Assembly: GCA_005889345.1 (NCBI GenBank)
Contig: VBFR01000192.1
Span: 1 to 40,195, forward strand
DNA length: 40,195 bases
Origin: Chloroflexota bacterium
Lineage (GTDB): Bacteria; Chloroflexota; Dormibacteria; CF-121
Direction: 5' to 3'
The position numbers and the translations under genes were made by a program. The notes beneath the pieces are model-generated. The model had not been told where the DNA came from. It made no database searches and saw only the letters and a program-made list of their open reading frames with translations. Shown here piece by piece: positions 1-8,668 of this stretch (its first letter is position 1; the number at the start of each line of letters is the position of its first letter).

Positions 1-522
1 GCCATAGCCATCGGCGACTGCCTGCCGCGCCCGCGCGATCAGCGCGGATTCGTCCTCGCTTTGCGACACGCCGCGCGTGCGCCACACGATGCAGTAGGTG
101 CAGCGGTGATTGCAGCCATCCTGAACTTTGAGGAAGAATCGGGAACGCGTAAAGGTTGTCGAGCCGCGCTGATCCGCGGCCGGCGCGAAGGTTGAGGTGA
201 GGTAGTCGTAGATCTCGCCTTTCCGCGCGTTGCTGAACGCGACATCGACGCTCGGAACCGCGGAGACGCGCGGGTTCGGATTGTCGACGTGGCAACCAGT
301 CAGGATCAGCTGCGCCAGCGGGTGACGGCGACGCAGGCCGTGCACCATGGTCCGGAGCTTGCGATCGGCCTGTGCGGTGACGGTGCAGCTGTTGATCACG
401 CAGATGTCGGCATCTTTATCGCCGTCCGACACGGTGAAGCCGGCGCGCGCCAGCCGGTCGCCGAGCTCGGCCATTTCGGCGAAATTCACCTTGCATCCGA
501 GCGTTTGAATCGAGACGTTCAT
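1..522 (-). CDS. mtaB: tRNA methylthiotransferase MtaB-like, 3' part outside window
   Basis: The reading frame is open from an ATG at 522 to the window edge, giving the first 174 residues of a radical-SAM methylthiotransferase. The N-terminal domain starts MNVSIQTLGCKVN and carries the three cysteines expected to hold the auxiliary 4Fe-4S cluster (about C10, C46, C77). The radical-SAM motif CNHRCTYC gives C137, C141 and C144. The family adds a methylthio group to modified adenosine-37 of tRNA; the short N-terminal sequence and the pairing with rsmE favour MtaB (threonylcarbamoyladenosine substrate) over MiaB, but the C-terminal TRAM region is not visible. Its ATG overlaps the rsmE stop as ATGA, so the two are translationally coupled. 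Confidence 0.88.
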   Translation of the reverse strand, partial: MNVSIQTLGCKVNFAEMAELGDRLARAGFTVSDGDKDADICVINSCTVTAQADRKLRTMVHGLRRRHPLAQLILTGCHVDNPNPRVSAVPSVDVAFSNARKGEIYDYLTSTFAPAADQRGSTTFTRSRFFLKVQDGCNHRCTYCIVWRTRGVSQSEDESALIARARQAVADGYG

Positions 523-1217
523 CGCTGTTGGACGAGGATAGCAGCGGCCACCACGGGAGCCAGACGGGCCCGCAGGACGCGCGGACCGAGGTTGACCGCG
601 ATGGCTCCACGATCTCGAAATGTGGTCATCTCATCATCGGTCCAACCACCTTCTGGTCCGACCGCGATGGCGTAGGCCGGTGAGCCATCGATCGCGCGCA
701 TCAGCGGCGTCGAGGCCGCCGGATCGAGGGCGAGTAGTCGGCTGCCGGCCACGCGATCGAGCGCCGGCGACAGGCCCATCGGCCCGGCCACCTCCGGGAT
801 CTCCCCGCGATGGCTCTGCTCTGCCGCCGATTGCGCGATCGCCTGCCACCGCACAAGTCGGCCGGCCGGCGGGCGCCCGATCGAGCGCGCGGCCTGAATA
901 GCGACGAACCGTCGGATTCCGACCGCGGTCCCGCCCTCGATCACGGCATCGAAATCAGGGTTCGGCAGCACCGCCTGGAGCAGCGCGACCGGAATGGCCG
1001 CCTCGCCGCGAGCGGACCGCTCACCGAGGACGCGACCAACCACGCGCTCGCCCTCGATTTCGATCACCTCGAGCTCATATTCGTGGCCGTCCGTAACGGC
1101 GACACCGCGCTCGCCGGGACGCACGCGGAGGACCCGCGCCAGGTGATGACCCTTTTTGCCGTCGATCCGGACCGAGCTGCCCGAGATCTGCGACGCTTCG
1201 ACGAACGCCCAGAACAT
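519..1217 (-). CDS. rsmE: 16S rRNA (uracil-1498-N3)-methyltransferase RsmE
   Basis: A 232-residue protein of the usual RsmE length. An N-terminal PUA-like part (residues about 1-70, with KKGHHLARVLRVRPGE) is followed by a SPOUT methyltransferase domain. The SPOUT knot shows the SAM-binding stretch VGPEGGWTDDE and then LGPRVLRARLAP, where most members have LGxRILRTETA, so the RTETA end is altered to RARLA. It methylates U1498 of 16S rRNA. It starts with ATG, its stop overlaps mtaB, and it is divergent from the HD-GYP gene across about 65 bp. The rsmE-mtaB pairing is common in Gram-positive-type genomes. Confidence 0.9.
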   Translation of the reverse strand: MFWAFVEASQISGSSVRIDGKKGHHLARVLRVRPGERGVAVTDGHEYELEVIEIEGERVVGRVLGERSARGEAAIPVALLQAVLPNPDFDAVIEGGTAVGIRRFVAIQAARSIGRPPAGRLVRWQAIAQSAAEQSHRGEIPEVAGPMGLSPALDRVAGSRLLALDPAASTPLMRAIDGSPAYAIAVGPEGGWTDDEMTTFRDRGAIAVNLGPRVLRARLAPVVAAAILVQQR

Positions 1218-1282
1218 GCCGGACTATGCTAGCCGGGCCGTGGGCGACGGAAGCTCCAAGAGGGGGCGTTGTATCCGCCAGC

Positions 1283-3427
1283 ATGACAAGCCGTCGCCCG
1301 GCCACCCTGCAGTTGCACCGTGCGACGTTCAAGGTTGCGGCGGTGTCGTTTTGGGGGCTGGCGACGATCGTGATGGCCACCAACTATCTCGGAAGCGACT
1401 TGCAGGTCAACTACCCGACGGAATGGGTCGTCACCGCGCTCGCCTGTGCGGCCGGCATCGTGTGCTGGGTATTGCCATGGGCGGAGATCCCTGCTCGTTG
1501 GGTCGTCCCGGTGGTTTTTGGCGGGCTCGCCATGCTGACCGTCGGCGTTTTTGCCACGGGTGGAACCCACTCGCATTTATCGGTCCTGTACCTGGTCATT
1601 GTGGTGTTCACCGCCTCTATCCTCGAATTCCAGACAGCGGTCGCTGTGCTGGTCAGTGCGATTGTTGCGGCCGCCCTGCCCATCGCGATCCAGGGATGGG
1701 ACAGTTATTACGTGCGCTTCCTCGTCCTGCTTGCGGCGTCGATGGTGATATGCGCGTATATCCCGGCCCTGGTGCGCAAGGCGTTACGGGCGGAAAACCA
1801 GCTGGCTGAGCGGCGGCGCCTGGAGCTCGAGGACAGCTACCTGTCGACCATCGAGGCGCTCGCCGCCGCCCTCGACGCCAAGGACCGCCACACCGAGGCG
1901 CACTCGCGCGAAACCGCCGCGCTGGCCAGGGCGGTCGGCCAGCGGCTTGGGCTTCCCGAGGAGACTCTGCGATTTCTCGAGTACAGCGCGCTGCTGCACG
2001 ATATCGGCAAGATCGGCATCCCCGGCTACATCCTCAACAAACCAGGTCCACTCGATGACGAGGAAACTGCCATCATCCGGGAACATCCGGTGATTGGTGA
2101 ACGCATCGTCGCCTCAGTGCCATTCCTCGCCCGCATCCGCCCCGTCGTCCGGGCCGAACACGAACGATGGGATGGCGGTGGCTACCCGGATGGGTTAAGC
2201 GGCGAGCAGATCCCGATCGAGGCGCGCATCATCCATGCCTGTGATGCTTTCGAGGCGATGTCCAGTGACCGCCCCTACCGGCGCGCCCGGCCGCGCGAGT
2301 GGATCCTCAGCGAAATCCGTGTCCAGTCTGGTCGGCAATTCGACCCGAAGGTGGCTGACGCGCTGCTGGAGGTGATCGCAGCCGGCGAGGTCGCCGCCAA
2401 TGGAACTACGGCGAGTGCGCTGCACGAAGATCGCAGGCCGCTTGTGCATTCCTGGACCCAGCATCTCGACGCTATCCAGCAGTTGGGGGCCCAGTTGGCG
2501 ACGGTCGTGAGCGTGCCCGAGATCTGCGACACGATCGGTCGGGCGATCACGACGTTGTTGCCCTATGACCAGTGCCGGATCTACCTGCTCGAGGACGACG
2601 GCCGTACGCTGAGGCCGGCCTACTTCAGCGATACCAAGCGGGCCGAGTACGAAGGCGTCACCGCCGAAACGCTCGCCATCCAGGTGGGCGAGGGCATCAC
2701 CGGCTGGGTCGCCGAAACCAAACAAGGGGCGCTCGTCGGCGACACCGAGGGCCATCCAAAGGCGGTGCACATTCCGGGAACCACCCGCGCCAACGAATCG
2801 ATGCTCGCCGTCCCGGTGATCTTCGAGGACCGGCTTATCGGGGTCATCGTCAACGTGAAGGTGGGCATCAACCAGTACACCGGTGACCACCTGCGCTTGC
2901 TCACGATTCTCGCCAACCAGGCGGCGGTGGCCATTTTCAATGCCGGCCTAATCGAGCGGCTCGCGGCCTCGGCACGAACGGACCCGCTGACCGGACTGGC
3001 GAACCGTCGTGCATTCGAGGAGGCGCTCGACGAGCGGCTTGCCCCCGATTCACGAGAGTCGTTTGCCATCCTCATGCTCGATGTGGACGGACTCAAGCAG
3101 GTGAATGACGCCCGCGGCCATGCGGCGGGCGACGCCGTCCTGAAGCGGGTCGCCTCGGTGATCAGCGGTGATCTTCGAGAGGCCGATCTTGCCACCCGCT
3201 GGGGCGGCGACGAGTTCGTCCTTCTGGTGCCTGGCACAGACAGCGTCGGCGCCGTGTCTCTCGCCCGACGGATCGGTGGGACGCTGCTGAACCCGGACGA
3301 TCCCGCGGGCGCGGTCTCGGTGTCGATCGGGACGGCGGCGTTTCCAGGCGACGGGACCACCGCGGTGAGTCTGCTGGCGGCGGCTGATCGGTCGATGTAC
3401 GTCGAAAAGCGGCAGCGGGTCGCCTGA
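1283..3427 (+). CDS. Membrane HD-GYP / GAF / GGDEF signalling protein
   Basis: A 714-residue multidomain protein predicted to both make and break cyclic di-GMP. Residues about 15-165 hold five or six hydrophobic segments. The HD-GYP phosphodiesterase domain follows (about 190-365), with HDIGKIGIP at about 239 and the signature ERWDGGGYPDG at about 295. A GAF domain spans about 400-550. A C-terminal GGDEF domain carries an intact RWGGDEF (GGDEF at 641-645) and the inhibitory-site RxxD (READ, 632-635) five residues before it. Both catalytic motifs look intact, so it may be bifunctional, with the GAF domain sensing a ligand. The ATG at 1283 is preferred because a GAGGGGG stretch lies upstream; an in-frame ATG at 1226 is the alternative. 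It precedes the transporter operon, but that operon has its own promoter. Confidence 0.88.
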   Translation: MTSRRPATLQLHRATFKVAAVSFWGLATIVMATNYLGSDLQVNYPTEWVVTALACAAGIVCWVLPWAEIPARWVVPVVFGGLAMLTVGVFATGGTHSHLSVLYLVIVVFTASILEFQTAVAVLVSAIVAAALPIAIQGWDSYYVRFLVLLAASMVICAYIPALVRKALRAENQLAERRRLELEDSYLSTIEALAAALDAKDRHTEAHSRETAALARAVGQRLGLPEETLRFLEYSALLHDIGKIGIPGYILNKPGPLDDEETAIIREHPVIGERIVASVPFLARIRPVVRAEHERWDGGGYPDGLSGEQIPIEARIIHACDAFEAMSSDRPYRRARPREWILSEIRVQSGRQFDPKVADALLEVIAAGEVAANGTTASALHEDRRPLVHSWTQHLDAIQQLGAQLATVVSVPEICDTIGRAITTLLPYDQCRIYLLEDDGRTLRPAYFSDTKRAEYEGVTAETLAIQVGEGITGWVAETKQGALVGDTEGHPKAVHIPGTTRANESMLAVPVIFEDRLIGVIVNVKVGINQYTGDHLRLLTILANQAAVAIFNAGLIERLAASARTDPLTGLANRRAFEEALDERLAPDSRESFAILMLDVDGLKQVNDARGHAAGDAVLKRVASVISGDLREADLATRWGGDEFVLLVPGTDSVGAVSLARRIGGTLLNPDDPAGAVSVSIGTAAFPGDGTTAVSLLAAADRSMYVEKRQRVA

Positions 3428-3441
3428 GTCGAGCCCTCTGC

Positions 3442-3470
3442 TTGCTTGTCCCATGACGGCCGCATAGAAT
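3442..3470 (+). promoter_or_regulatory. Sigma70-type promoter for the ABC transporter operon
   Basis: A -35 box TTGCTT (3442-3447) and a -10 box TAGAAT (3465-3470) are separated by exactly 17 bp in the gap between the GGDEF gene and the substrate-binding protein gene. The predicted leader is about 50 nt and ends in a strong Shine-Dalgarno run, GGGAGGAGAAGGGC, before the ATG at 3528. Found by eye only. Confidence 0.5.
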
Positions 3471-3527
3471 CCAAGGCACGGCCGGCGCCATCGGAGTCGG
3501 GGAAGCACGATTTGGGAGGAGAAGGGC

Positions 3528-4793
3528 ATGAAGCGGGGAAGCACCCTCGTCGCATTGGTCGCCACGGTAGCGCTGACGCTCGTCGCCTGCGGCTCGTCGA
3601 ACGCGGCGGGCGGCAGTAAGGAGTTTAAGCTCGGCATCGGTGGCCCGTACACCGGCCCGGTGGCGAAGACCGGTGCGGAGTTCAAGGGCGCAGCCACGCT
3701 CGCGCTGGAGAAGGTCAACTACAAGATCGGCGACTACAAGATCACGCCGGTATGGGTCGACGAGGCCTCCAAACCGGATAAGGCCTCGAGCGCGCTCGAA
3801 GAGGCCATCGTCAGCAAGGGCATTGGCATGGGTTGCCTCAACTGGCACAGCTCCGATGCCGTAGCGATGATGGACGTCGCGGCACGGCACAAAGTGCCGT
3901 ATTTCTTCGGCATGGGCGCGACGGAGATCGTCAATCAGAAGTTCAAGAGCGACCAGGCCAAGTACGGGTACTGGGCGGCCAAGGGTTGGCCGATCCCCGG
4001 TAACCTGGCCACCCCGTACGCCGATGCCCTCGATGCCTTCGCGACCTCGGGCGCCTACACACCGGCCAACGGCAAGACCTATGCGCTCTGGGGCGAGGAC
4101 ACCGACTGGGGCCACAGCCTCACCAGCGCACTGGACAAGCGATTCGCCAGCCTGGGCTGGACCAAGAAGGACGCCCAATTCTTCGCGATCGATCAGACCG
4201 ATCATCACGCCCTGCTCAACCGCTTCAAGAACGAGCACGTTTCGGTGCTGGCGGGCACGAGCACTGCACCGGAGACGATGAGCGCGCTCGTCAAGCAGTT
4301 CAAGGAAGTCGGGCTGCCCGGCAGCGTCCTCGTGGCCGACGGCTTGGGTTACGTAGGCGAGTTCTACAAACTGACCGGGGCCGCGTCGGACGGCGTCGTT
4401 GACATGCAGCCGCTCTTCGCGACGGATGCGGCCAAGCAGTTCGTCAGCACCTTCAAGAGCCGCTTCGGCTCGGATCCCAGCCCGAGCGCAGCGGGGCTGG
4501 CCTACGACTGGACGGGGTTCTGCTTGAAGGTCCTGCAGCGCACCCTGGACAAGACGGGTTCGTTGACGAAGGAGAACATCTATAAGGTTGCCCAGGACGA
4601 GCTCTGGACCGGCAAGCTCACCTACACCAGCGGGATCATCATGCACGAGTACAAATTCACCCAGGACACCATCCCGGACCCCGTGATTGGGAAAGGCGAG
4701 TACATCTTCCCGGTCATCCAGTACTCGGGCGGCCAGGGACAGATCGTCTTCCCGCCGGACGTCAAGACCACCGACTTCAAGGCGCCCGCCTGA
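3528..4793 (+). CDS. ABC transporter substrate-binding lipoprotein (LivJ/Peripla_BP_6 type)
   Basis: A 421-residue extracytoplasmic solute-binding protein. The N-terminus is a lipoprotein signal with a hydrophobic core and the lipobox LVAC, giving a lipidated cysteine at about residue 21. The mature part begins like type I periplasmic binding proteins (KLGIGGPYTGPVAKTGAEFKG). This family feeds LivHMGF importers with amino acids, amides, urea or other small polar compounds. The substrate cannot be told from sequence by eye. The amine-degradation genes nearby make an N-methylated amine or amino acid possible, but that is inference. First gene of the transporter operon. Confidence 0.88.
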   Translation: MKRGSTLVALVATVALTLVACGSSNAAGGSKEFKLGIGGPYTGPVAKTGAEFKGAATLALEKVNYKIGDYKITPVWVDEASKPDKASSALEEAIVSKGIGMGCLNWHSSDAVAMMDVAARHKVPYFFGMGATEIVNQKFKSDQAKYGYWAAKGWPIPGNLATPYADALDAFATSGAYTPANGKTYALWGEDTDWGHSLTSALDKRFASLGWTKKDAQFFAIDQTDHHALLNRFKNEHVSVLAGTSTAPETMSALVKQFKEVGLPGSVLVADGLGYVGEFYKLTGAASDGVVDMQPLFATDAAKQFVSTFKSRFGSDPSPSAAGLAYDWTGFCLKVLQRTLDKTGSLTKENIYKVAQDELWTGKLTYTSGIIMHEYKFTQDTIPDPVIGKGEYIFPVIQYSGGQGQIVFPPDVKTTDFKAPA

Positions 4794-4810
4794 TAGCGGA
4801 GCAGTGACCA

Positions 4811-4833
4811 GGGGCGGTCGTCAAGACCGCCCC
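4811..4833 (+). terminator. Intercistronic stem-loop between binding-protein and ATPase genes
   Basis: The arms GGGGCGGTC (4811-4819) and GACCGCCCC (4825-4833) are perfectly complementary over 9 bp with a 5-nt loop (GTCAA). No T-run follows, so it is unlikely to be a full intrinsic terminator. It sits where many ABC operons carry a hairpin that stabilises the abundant binding-protein mRNA and lowers expression of the downstream membrane genes. Confidence 0.6.
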
Positions 4834-4849
4834 ATCGGTCCAGCGAGCC

Positions 4850-5569
4850 GTGGCCATTCTGCAGTCGCGACAGCTCACCAAACGCTTCGGCGGACTGGTC
4901 GCGGTCAACCGCGTGTCGCTCGCGGTCGAGGAGGGCTCCATCTTCGGGCTGGTCGGCCCCAATGGCGCGGGGAAATCCGTGTTCCTGAACTGTGTCGCCG
5001 GGGCACAGCGACCAGATGACGGCCGCGTCATCTTCCGCGACCAGGACACGACCGGGTCGCCGGCGGAGCGCCTCTGCCACCTGGGCTTGAGCCGTACCTT
5101 CCAGATTCCGCAACCCTTCCCGCGAATGACGGCGATCGACACGGTGCTGGTGGCCGCCCACTTCGGGTCGCCCACGGATGGCGTGCCGCCACTTGAGCAG
5201 GCGCGCCGCTCACTGCGCTTCGTGGACTTCCCCCATCCGGAGGGCACCCCCGTCAGCGGCCTGAATACTGTAGAGCTGAAGCGCCTCGACCTCGCCCGGG
5301 CGCTTGCCTCGCGTCCGAAGCTCCTCTTGCTCGATGAGCTGGCGGCGGGCTTGATGACAGGCCAGCTCGGCGCGCTGGAGGACATCCTGCGCAAGATCCG
5401 CGACAGCGGCGTGACCATCATCATGGTCGAGCACGTCATCCGCACCATCCTCGGCCTGTGTGACCGGCTGGCCGTGCTGCGCCAGGGCGAGAAGATTGCC
5501 GACGGCCCGACCAGGGAGGTCGCGGGTGACCCGGCGGTCATCGAAGCCTATCTGGGGCAACGACGCTGA
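4850..5569 (+). CDS. livG: Branched-chain-amino-acid-type ABC transporter ATPase (LivG-like)
   Basis: A 239-residue ABC ATPase, one of the two nucleotide-binding subunits of the importer. Walker A is GPNGAGKSVF and Walker B is LLLLDELAAGL, followed by the switch histidine in MVEHVI. The ABC signature is not canonical: LNTVELKRLDLARAL stands where LSxGQxRRLEIARAL is usual. The GTG start at 4850 is preceded only by a weak ribosome-binding site, consistent with lower expression than the binding protein. The stop overlaps the livF start (TGATG), so the subunits are coupled. Confidence 0.85.
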   Translation: MAILQSRQLTKRFGGLVAVNRVSLAVEEGSIFGLVGPNGAGKSVFLNCVAGAQRPDDGRVIFRDQDTTGSPAERLCHLGLSRTFQIPQPFPRMTAIDTVLVAAHFGSPTDGVPPLEQARRSLRFVDFPHPEGTPVSGLNTVELKRLDLARALASRPKLLLLDELAAGLMTGQLGALEDILRKIRDSGVTIIMVEHVIRTILGLCDRLAVLRQGEKIADGPTREVAGDPAVIEAYLGQRR

Positions 5570-6276
5570 TGCTGGAGGTGGAGGCGGTCGACTCCGGCTA
5601 CGGCTTCCTGCAGGTGCTTCACGGGGTCAACCTGCGCGTTGAGGAGGGCGAGCTGGTTGCCATCCTCGGACCGAACGGCGCCGGCAAGTCGACGATGCTC
5701 AAGTGCATCGCCGGGATGCTGCGACCCTGGCGCGGTGAGATTCGTTTCCGCAACCGCTCGCTCGCAGGGCTCAAGGCAAACCGGGTCAGCCGTCTGGGCA
5801 TGGGCTATGTCTCCGAAACCCTGAACCTGTTCACCGGCATGAGCGTCTATGAAAACCTGTTGCTCGGCGCCTACGCGATCACCGACCACGAGATCCGGCG
5901 GCAGAGCCTCGACTTCGTGTTCGACCTGTTCCCGCGGCTCGCCGAGCGCCGGCCACAACTGGCAGGAACCCTGAGTGGGGGCGAGCGAAAGATGCTCGCC
6001 ATTGGACGCGCGTTGATGGGACGGCCTGCCCTGCTGCTCGTCGATGAACCGTCGCTCGGGCTCGCGCCCTTGCTGACGCAGTCCGTCTTTGCCGCCCTCA
6101 AGCGGCTCAGCCAGGACGGGCTCACGATCCTGCTGGTCGAGCAGAACGTTCCCGGCACCCTGGAGATGGCCGATCGCGCCTATGTCCTGGAGCAGGGTGC
6201 GGTCGTTCTCGAAGGGCCGGCCCGCCGCCTGCAGGAGACCGCTCACATCCAGGAGGTCTACATGGGGCTGCGATGA
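5569..6276 (+). CDS. livF: Branched-chain-amino-acid-type ABC transporter ATPase (LivF-like)
   Basis: A 235-residue second ATPase. It has a canonical Walker A (GPNGAGKSTML), an ABC signature LSGGERKMLAIGRAL, Walker B LLLVDEPSLGLAP and the switch histidine replaced by the LivF-typical VEQN. Length and motifs match LivF, which pairs with LivG beneath the LivH/LivM pore. Together with the degenerate LivG signature this suggests an asymmetric ATPase pair with one canonical site. ATGA overlap with the downstream permease gene. Confidence 0.9.
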   Translation: MLEVEAVDSGYGFLQVLHGVNLRVEEGELVAILGPNGAGKSTMLKCIAGMLRPWRGEIRFRNRSLAGLKANRVSRLGMGYVSETLNLFTGMSVYENLLLGAYAITDHEIRRQSLDFVFDLFPRLAERRPQLAGTLSGGERKMLAIGRALMGRPALLLVDEPSLGLAPLLTQSVFAALKRLSQDGLTILLVEQNVPGTLEMADRAYVLEQGAVVLEGPARRLQETAHIQEVYMGLR

Positions 6277-7313
6277 GCGCGGTCAAGCAGGCGCGTCGGC
6301 ACGGGCGGCGATCGCGCCTTGAATTCGCGAGCATGCGCTCGCCCGTCGTCCTCACGCTCGCGGTGACCGCGGCCGTCGCGATCGTCGGCACGGCCCGCGC
6401 CGGCCCGTTCATCATCGTCAACGGCCTGGTGACGGGAGCCATCTGGGCGCTGGTGGCCGCCGGCCTCGCCCTCGTCTTCGGCGTCATGAACATTCCCAAC
6501 TTCGCCCAGGGCGAGTTTTTCCTCGTGGGATCGCTATCCGGCTACCTCGTCTTCACCAATGTGAGCCCGCGGATCGGCGGCGGGCTGGCCTGGGCGGCGC
6601 CGATCATCACGATCCTGGTGGCGCTCTTGGTAGGGATGCTGGTCGGTGGCTTACTCGACGTCGTCATCTTTGGCCAGATGCGGCGCCGCATCCGAGAACA
6701 ATGGGTGATGAACACCTTCGTGGTCACCGTCGGCATCTCGGTGGTGATGATCAATGGCTACCAGCTGATCTGGGGCACGGACTACCGTGGTATTCCAGCC
6801 TACTTCACGGCGCCACCGATTCATGTCCTGGGCGTTGGCATCGCTATCGACCGGGTCTTTGCCCTCGCCGTCGGCGCGGTGGCGATTTCCGGACTCTGGG
6901 CACTGCTCCGCTTCGCCCGCCTTGGTCGCGCCATCCGCGCCGTGTCGCAGGACGAGGCCGGCGCCCTCATGTCGGGCATCGACATCAGCCGCATCCAGAC
7001 ACTGACCTTCGCCATCAGCAGCGGACTGGCCGCTCTCGCCGGCGCGACGCTCCTTTTCAACTTCCCCGCTTTTCCGTACGTCGGCATCAAGCCGTTGTAC
7101 GTCGCCTGGACGGTCGTCATCCTCGCCGGGCTGGGCAACGTCGGCGGGGCGGTGGTGGCCGGCTTCATCATCGCGCTCTTCCAGACCAGCACCTCCTACT
7201 TCATCGGATCGCAGTGGGAGGACGTCGTGCCCTTCGCGTTGATCGTCGTCATTCTCGCCTTGCGGCCCAACGGGCTGTTCGGTCGCGGCGTCCGCGGAGT
7301 CTGGGAGCAGTGA
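6273..7313 (+). CDS. livH: Branched-chain-amino-acid-type ABC permease (LivH-like)
   Basis: A 346-residue integral membrane protein with about eight hydrophobic segments. Family landmarks are visible: GLALVFGVMNIPNFAQGEF near the N-terminus, then a conserved loop with RAVSQDEAGALMSGIDISR, and the terminal NGLFGR. The first 25 residues are basic and lie before the first membrane segment. The ATG at 6273 is chosen because it overlaps the livF stop. It forms half of the translocation pore with LivM. Confidence 0.9.
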   Translation: MSAVKQARRHGRRSRLEFASMRSPVVLTLAVTAAVAIVGTARAGPFIIVNGLVTGAIWALVAAGLALVFGVMNIPNFAQGEFFLVGSLSGYLVFTNVSPRIGGGLAWAAPIITILVALLVGMLVGGLLDVVIFGQMRRRIREQWVMNTFVVTVGISVVMINGYQLIWGTDYRGIPAYFTAPPIHVLGVGIAIDRVFALAVGAVAISGLWALLRFARLGRAIRAVSQDEAGALMSGIDISRIQTLTFAISSGLAALAGATLLFNFPAFPYVGIKPLYVAWTVVILAGLGNVGGAVVAGFIIALFQTSTSYFIGSQWEDVVPFALIVVILALRPNGLFGRGVRGVWEQ

Positions 7314-8287
7314 TCGCCTACCTCAAGCGGCGCAGGGGCCTGGCGCTGGGCGCCATCGTCCTGCTGGTGCTGCCGCTGATCCCGCCCTTCGACCAGGAGG
7401 ACATCCGTCGCTGGCTGGTCGCCGGTGCCTTGTTTGCCGGGCTCGCGATCGCTTTCGATTTCACGGCCGGCTACATCAATGTCGTCAACTTCGGCTTTGC
7501 CGCCTTCAGCGGCGCGGGCGGTTACGCCTCAGCCCTGGTCGCGATTCATTTCAACCTTCCGCCGGTCATCAGCATGTTCGCCGGGGTGCTCGTCGCCGGC
7601 CTGCTCGGCCTCTTCACCGGGGTACTCACGCTGCGCTTCCGGGGGATCTATGCGGCGGTCGCCGCCTGGTTCCTCGGCCTGGCGCTGCTGGGCATCACCC
7701 GCAACATCACACCGCTGACGCGCGGCCCGCTGGGATTGAGCGTGCCGACCTTCCTCGAGTCGGATTCGAACCTGCCCTTCTACTACATCGCGCTCGGGAT
7801 GATGGTCGTGACCTATCTCGTGCTCAAGGCTGTCACCGAGTCACGCACCGGCCTGGCCTTCCGCGCCATCGGCCAGAACATGGAGGCCGCCCGTGCCTCG
7901 GGCGTCAACCCAACCCGTTACCGCATTCTCAATTTCACGCTCTCCTGCATGTTCGCCGGGTGGCTGGGCGCCTTCTACGCCCACTACTACGCGATTCTCA
8001 CCCCTGATGTGATGAACACGACGCAAACGGTCCAGGTGCTCGTCATTGCCTATCTTGGCGGTCGCGGGAGTCTCTGGGGCCCGGCCGCGATCGCTTTTCC
8101 CATGATCTTCATCACGGAGTGGTTGCGGGCAAACCTGGACCGCTTCCCTGGGCTCGACCTCGTCATCTATGGAATCGTGTTGATCCTCGTCATGGTCTAT
8201 TACCCGGGCGGTTTTGCCGCGCTAGTTTCCGCGCTACGCCCGCAAGGCATTCGCCTTATCTGCGGTGTCGGCCGGGTCGGTAAGTGA
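7310..8287 (+). CDS. livM: Branched-chain-amino-acid-type ABC permease (LivM-like)
   Basis: A 325-residue integral membrane protein, the second pore subunit. The start is a GTG overlapping the livH stop (GTGA). Landmarks are AIAFDFTAGYINVVNFGFAA near the N-terminus, RAIGQNMEAARASGVNP in the cytoplasmic coupling loop and the terminal YYPGGFAAL. The last 54 bp overlap the end of the convergent receiver gene. Last gene of the transporter operon. Confidence 0.9.
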   Translation: MIAYLKRRRGLALGAIVLLVLPLIPPFDQEDIRRWLVAGALFAGLAIAFDFTAGYINVVNFGFAAFSGAGGYASALVAIHFNLPPVISMFAGVLVAGLLGLFTGVLTLRFRGIYAAVAAWFLGLALLGITRNITPLTRGPLGLSVPTFLESDSNLPFYYIALGMMVVTYLVLKAVTESRTGLAFRAIGQNMEAARASGVNPTRYRILNFTLSCMFAGWLGAFYAHYYAILTPDVMNTTQTVQVLVIAYLGGRGSLWGPAAIAFPMIFITEWLRANLDRFPGLDLVIYGIVLILVMVYYPGGFAALVSALRPQGIRLICGVGRVGK

Positions 8288-8647
8288 GCTGAGCGTGGGG
8301 TCGACGCGGATCACGTAATCCATCGCATCGGTCCCAAACCCGATGCCGGCCATGTACTGCGGTCGCTGGTTGGACAGGATGATGACTGGGACGTGCTGCG
8401 TCGCGTCGGTGGCCCGCACGGCGCGGAGGATCTCAATGCCCTCCTTTTGCCGCCGCCGGACATCGAGGAAGACAAGGTCAGGCCGCAGCGAAGCCGCGCG
8501 GTCGACCACGCCATCGCTGCCGGAAACGATCGTGACCTCGTAGCCATCGAGCTCGAGCTTCAACTTGTACATCTCCGCGACCGCGGCGTCGTCTTCGATA
8601 AAGAGCACACGGATGTTGTCGCCACCGCGGTGCCTGCTGGGTGCCAT
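8234..8647 (-). CDS. Stand-alone response-regulator receiver protein
   Basis: A 137-residue single-domain receiver with no output domain. The start is the ATG at 8647, preceded by AAGGAGGGCGGCG. The acidic pair is in VLFIEDD (about D19/D20) and the phospho-acceptor is in VFLDVRRR (about D62). The conserved hydroxyl is S92 in IILSNQ. The lysine usually present after beta-5 is replaced by arginine in DYVIRVD (about R114), so activation may be unusual. No histidine kinase is in the window. Its 3' end is antisense to the last 54 bp of livM. Confidence 0.82.
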   Translation of the reverse strand: MAPSRHRGGDNIRVLFIEDDAAVAEMYKLKLELDGYEVTIVSGSDGVVDRAASLRPDLVFLDVRRRQKEGIEILRAVRATDATQHVPVIILSNQRPQYMAGIGFGTDAMDYVIRVDPTLSSLTDPADTADKANALRA

Positions 8648-8668
8648 CGCCGCCCTCCTTGCGAAACC

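Noticed and set aside
3162-4646. Long minus-strand reading frame of 494 codons
   Set aside because: It lies antisense to the substrate-binding protein gene, has low-complexity Arg/Pro/Ala composition and matches no family; it is a GC-rich shadow.
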